Positions 62,924 through 64,000 of a DNA stretch of 64,000 bases are shown piece by piece. Origin of the DNA: an uncultured Bacteroidales bacterium (lineage in GTDB: Bacteria; Bacteroidota; Bacteroidia; Bacteroidales; Muribaculaceae); contig CACYQB010000003.1 in the NCBI GenBank assembly GCA_902776435.1, forward strand, positions 88,621 through 152,620, read 5' to 3'. The notes beneath the pieces are model-generated. The model saw only the letters and a program-made list of their open reading frames with translations. It did not search any database and was not told the origin of the DNA. Made by a program: the position numbers and the translations under genes. How positions within the stretch are numbered: the stretch's first letter is position 1; each line of letters starts with the position of its first letter.

Positions 62924-63134
62924 TTTTTAAATAAAATATTAAACAAAACGCGCCACTCACGACCGCGATTAACACACTGATAACCAATGTCGTCTCTCGC
63001 AAAGCCTAAAGTGGTGCAGGAACCTAATTTCAAAACAATATATCAAATCACGCCACATCCTCCCCTCCTGAATCTCAAGAGGTTAACGGCCACACGTCAC
63101 CCCGTGACACATGCACTGCCGAATGGGCACAATT
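62924..63134 (-). other. 211-nt untranslated stretch between zapA and rny
   Basis: No ORF. Read as RNA on the minus strand it contains several short stems: TGCC/GGCA (near 63114-63126), CATGTGTCAC paired with GTGACGTGTG around GGG (63089-63111), and CTCtTGA/TCAgGAG (near 63063-63079). This is more structure than I would expect for a plain leader. A weak -7-like TAGGCTTTG occurs near 63008. It may be a structured rny leader or an RNA gene; zapA neighbours 6S RNA in Proteobacteria, but I could not make it fold as 6S. Confidence 0.3.
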
Positions 63135-63428
63135 TCAATCCTCTTCACCCAGCAGGGCGTCGAGTTGTTGATCTAAATCAGACAGGAATTCATTGACCTG
63201 GCGGTTCTCGCCATAAGCCTCCAGATAGAGGCGGGCAAACTGGAAAGCAACCCTTGCCAACACATCGTTGGACGTATCGTTAAAGCGCTTGGTCCACTTG
63301 TTCCACAGCGTGTTAACAAGTTCCTCAGCCTTGCGATACGTTTCCTCCTCGCCGGGATTGATGCTCAGCGCGCTGGGGTTAGCGTCAGCAAGTTGAATCC
63401 ATATTTTAACTTTATTATTGTCGGCCAT
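63135..63428 (-). CDS. zapA: Cell division protein ZapA
   Basis: A 97-residue protein. The segment VKIWIQLADANPSALSINPG, then EEETYRKAEELVNTLWNKW and VLARVAFQFARLYLEAYGEN, matches the ZapA head and coiled-coil layout. ZapA bundles FtsZ filaments at the division site. It starts 17 nt after the upstream coiled-coil gene and precedes rny. Confidence 0.9.
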   Translation of the reverse strand: MADNNKVKIWIQLADANPSALSINPGEEETYRKAEELVNTLWNKWTKRFNDTSNDVLARVAFQFARLYLEAYGENRQVNEFLSDLDQQLDALLGEED

Positions 63429-63444
63429 AACGTCGATAGTCGTG

Positions 63445-63741
63445 TCAAGCGTTCAATTGTTTGATGCACCGGTCAATGTCCCGCACCATCTTGGCAACCT
63501 GTTTCTTGAATTGTCCCACCGCTTCAGGATTATCAGGCACAGTGTGTGCCACACGCAGGAACTCGTTGTCGATGCGCATCTGGGCCAATTCCTTTTCCAT
63601 CTTGGCGATCTCCAGTTCCTGGCGTTCGATTTGACGCGCCATCTCCTTCTTCTCGGCCAGGAGAGCAAGATAACGCTTGCGCAACGTCTCCACCTTGCGC
63701 ATCGTCCTTTGCAGTTTATCTTTCAACTCCATCGAAGGCAT
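63445..63741 (-). CDS. Small coiled-coil protein upstream of zapA
   Basis: A 98-residue protein from ATG 63741 (MPSMELKDKLQRTMRKVETL); ATG 63732 is an alternative. Residues 5-70 are a charged heptad-like coiled coil (RYLALLAEKKEMARQIERQE, IAKMEKELAQMRIDNEFLRV), followed by a shorter helix ending IDRCIKQLNA. It sits directly before zapA, as a ZapB-like division partner might, but no family signature is visible and this role is inference from context. Confidence 0.75.
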   Translation of the reverse strand: MPSMELKDKLQRTMRKVETLRKRYLALLAEKKEMARQIERQELEIAKMEKELAQMRIDNEFLRVAHTVPDNPEAVGQFKKQVAKMVRDIDRCIKQLNA

Positions 63742-63759
63742 AGTTACCAATATTTTTTG

Positions 63760-63767
63760 CAAAAGTA
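63760..63767 (-). promoter_or_regulatory. -7 box of the coiled-coil-zapA-rny-ricT-gldH group
   Basis: TACTTTTG on the minus strand, about 18 nt before the ATG at 63741. Confidence 0.5.
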
Positions 63768-63911
63768 CATTTTTTTTTCCAAATATCAGATTCCAACTGA
63801 AAATATTTCAATAAAAATGTGACAAATTGTGGTTTCAGCCCTCCAATTCCTGCCCCAATTCACGTGATTCCGTGACAAATTGAAAAAACGGCACTTTTTC
63901 TGCCAAAAAAA

Positions 63912-63942
63912 TTTGCCAGTTCCAAAAATGGTATTACCTTTG
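63912..63942 (+). promoter_or_regulatory. Promoter of tRNA-Ala
   Basis: TTTG at 63912-63915, exactly 19 nt, TACCTTTG at 63935-63942: a full consensus match, 11 nt before the first tRNA base. It serves as an internal reference for the promoter pattern used elsewhere. Confidence 0.8.
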
Positions 63943-63953
63943 CACCGCAATTC

Positions 63954-64000
63954 GGGGCATTAGCTCATCTGGTAGAGCGCAACACTGGCAGTGTTGAGGT
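63954..64000 (+). tRNA. tRNA-Ala (anticodon GGC), 5' part, cut by window edge
   Basis: Acceptor strand GGGGCAT (63954-63960), TA, D-stem GCTC/GAGC with loop ATCTGGTA, then anticodon stem CAACA/TGTTG with loop CTGGCAG, so the anticodon is GGC (alanine). The variable loop starts with AGGT at the edge; the T-arm and 3' acceptor strand lie outside. Confidence 0.93.

Noticed and set aside
60533-62980. An 815-codon open frame on the plus strand opposite rny and ricT
   Set aside because: It spans two well-recognised genes on the other strand, has no recognisable domain and arises from their codon bias; treated as a shadow.
62924-63134. A firm 6S RNA call between zapA and rny
   Set aside because: The required long closing stem around a central bubble could not be built by eye, and there is no promoter at the 5' end; only noted as a structured gap.

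Overview
The window reads as a chromosomal segment of a gut-type Bacteroidales (Muribaculaceae or Prevotellaceae would fit; the exact family is inference). The evidence is the Bacteroidetes promoter grammar TTTG-N19/20-TAnnTTTG in front of many genes, the near absence of purine-rich Shine-Dalgarno sites, type IX secretion and gliding genes (sprA/sov, gldH), Bacteroidetes-specific families (DUF4290, DUF3667, DUF4252), the short archaeal/eukaryote-type ProRS, a Rho factor with a very large disordered insert, and secreted proteins ending in dockerin-like calcium repeats. There is no phage, insertion sequence, integrase, CRISPR array or rRNA gene.

Layout. 1-7.9 kb (minus): two tandem dockerin-tailed subtilases, ruvA, and the N-terminal 1012 codons of sprA, cut by the window edge. 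8-11 kb (minus): a small membrane protein, a PstS-like phosphate-binding lipoprotein and a secreted TPR protein. A candidate ~70-nt small RNA lies at 11.25-11.32 kb. 11.4-15.7 kb (minus): DUF4290, rimM, an OmpA-like protein, proS and a YitT-family membrane protein. 15.8-17.7 kb (minus): tsaB and a threonine aldolase. 17.8-28 kb (plus): a cytoplasmic GH13 enzyme, prs, a secreted beta-propeller-like protein, a 1265-aa amidase-dockerin protein and lon. 28.1-29.3 kb (minus): luxS and mtnN (methyl cycle/AI-2). 29.4 kb (plus): DUF1893. 30-33.9 kb (minus): a BspA/DUF285 repeat surface protein broken by two equivalent frame shifts. 34.3-35.5 kb (minus): prfA. 35.5-38.1 kb (plus): an LtaS-like sulfatase-fold membrane protein and an ECF S component. 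38.2-43.4 kb (minus): DUF3667, a sugar nucleotidyltransferase with galM and galK, and a DUF4252 lipoprotein. 43.7-53.2 kb (plus): pgk, a leucine-rich-repeat dockerin protein, pta-ackA, pheS, nth and a small outer-membrane barrel. A second candidate small RNA lies at 53.4 kb. 53.5-56.6 kb (minus): rho, ruvX, def. 56.9-58.9 kb (plus): a CCA-adding-enzyme/O6-alkylguanine-methyltransferase fusion. 58.9-63.8 kb (minus): gtrA, and the group coiled-coil protein - zapA - RNase Y - RicT (PSP1) - gldH. The last 47 bases are the 5' half of a tRNA-Ala(GGC).

How the parts fit. Most genes are housekeeping: translation (proS, pheS, prfA, def, rimM, tsaB, tRNA-Ala), RNA turnover and termination (RNase Y/RicT, Rho), DNA repair (ruvA, ruvX, nth, the MGMT domain) and central metabolism (pgk, pta-ackA, prs, Leloir genes). 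Between them are large secreted proteins sharing a C-terminal dockerin-like pair, in a genome that also carries the type IX translocon gene sprA. The most unusual items are the CCA/MGMT fusion, the two candidate terminator-ended small RNAs, four genes whose -7 box ends exactly four bases before the ATG (predicted leaderless mRNAs), three places where one gene's terminator is merged with the next gene's promoter, and the frame-broken repeat surface gene flanked by related hairpins.
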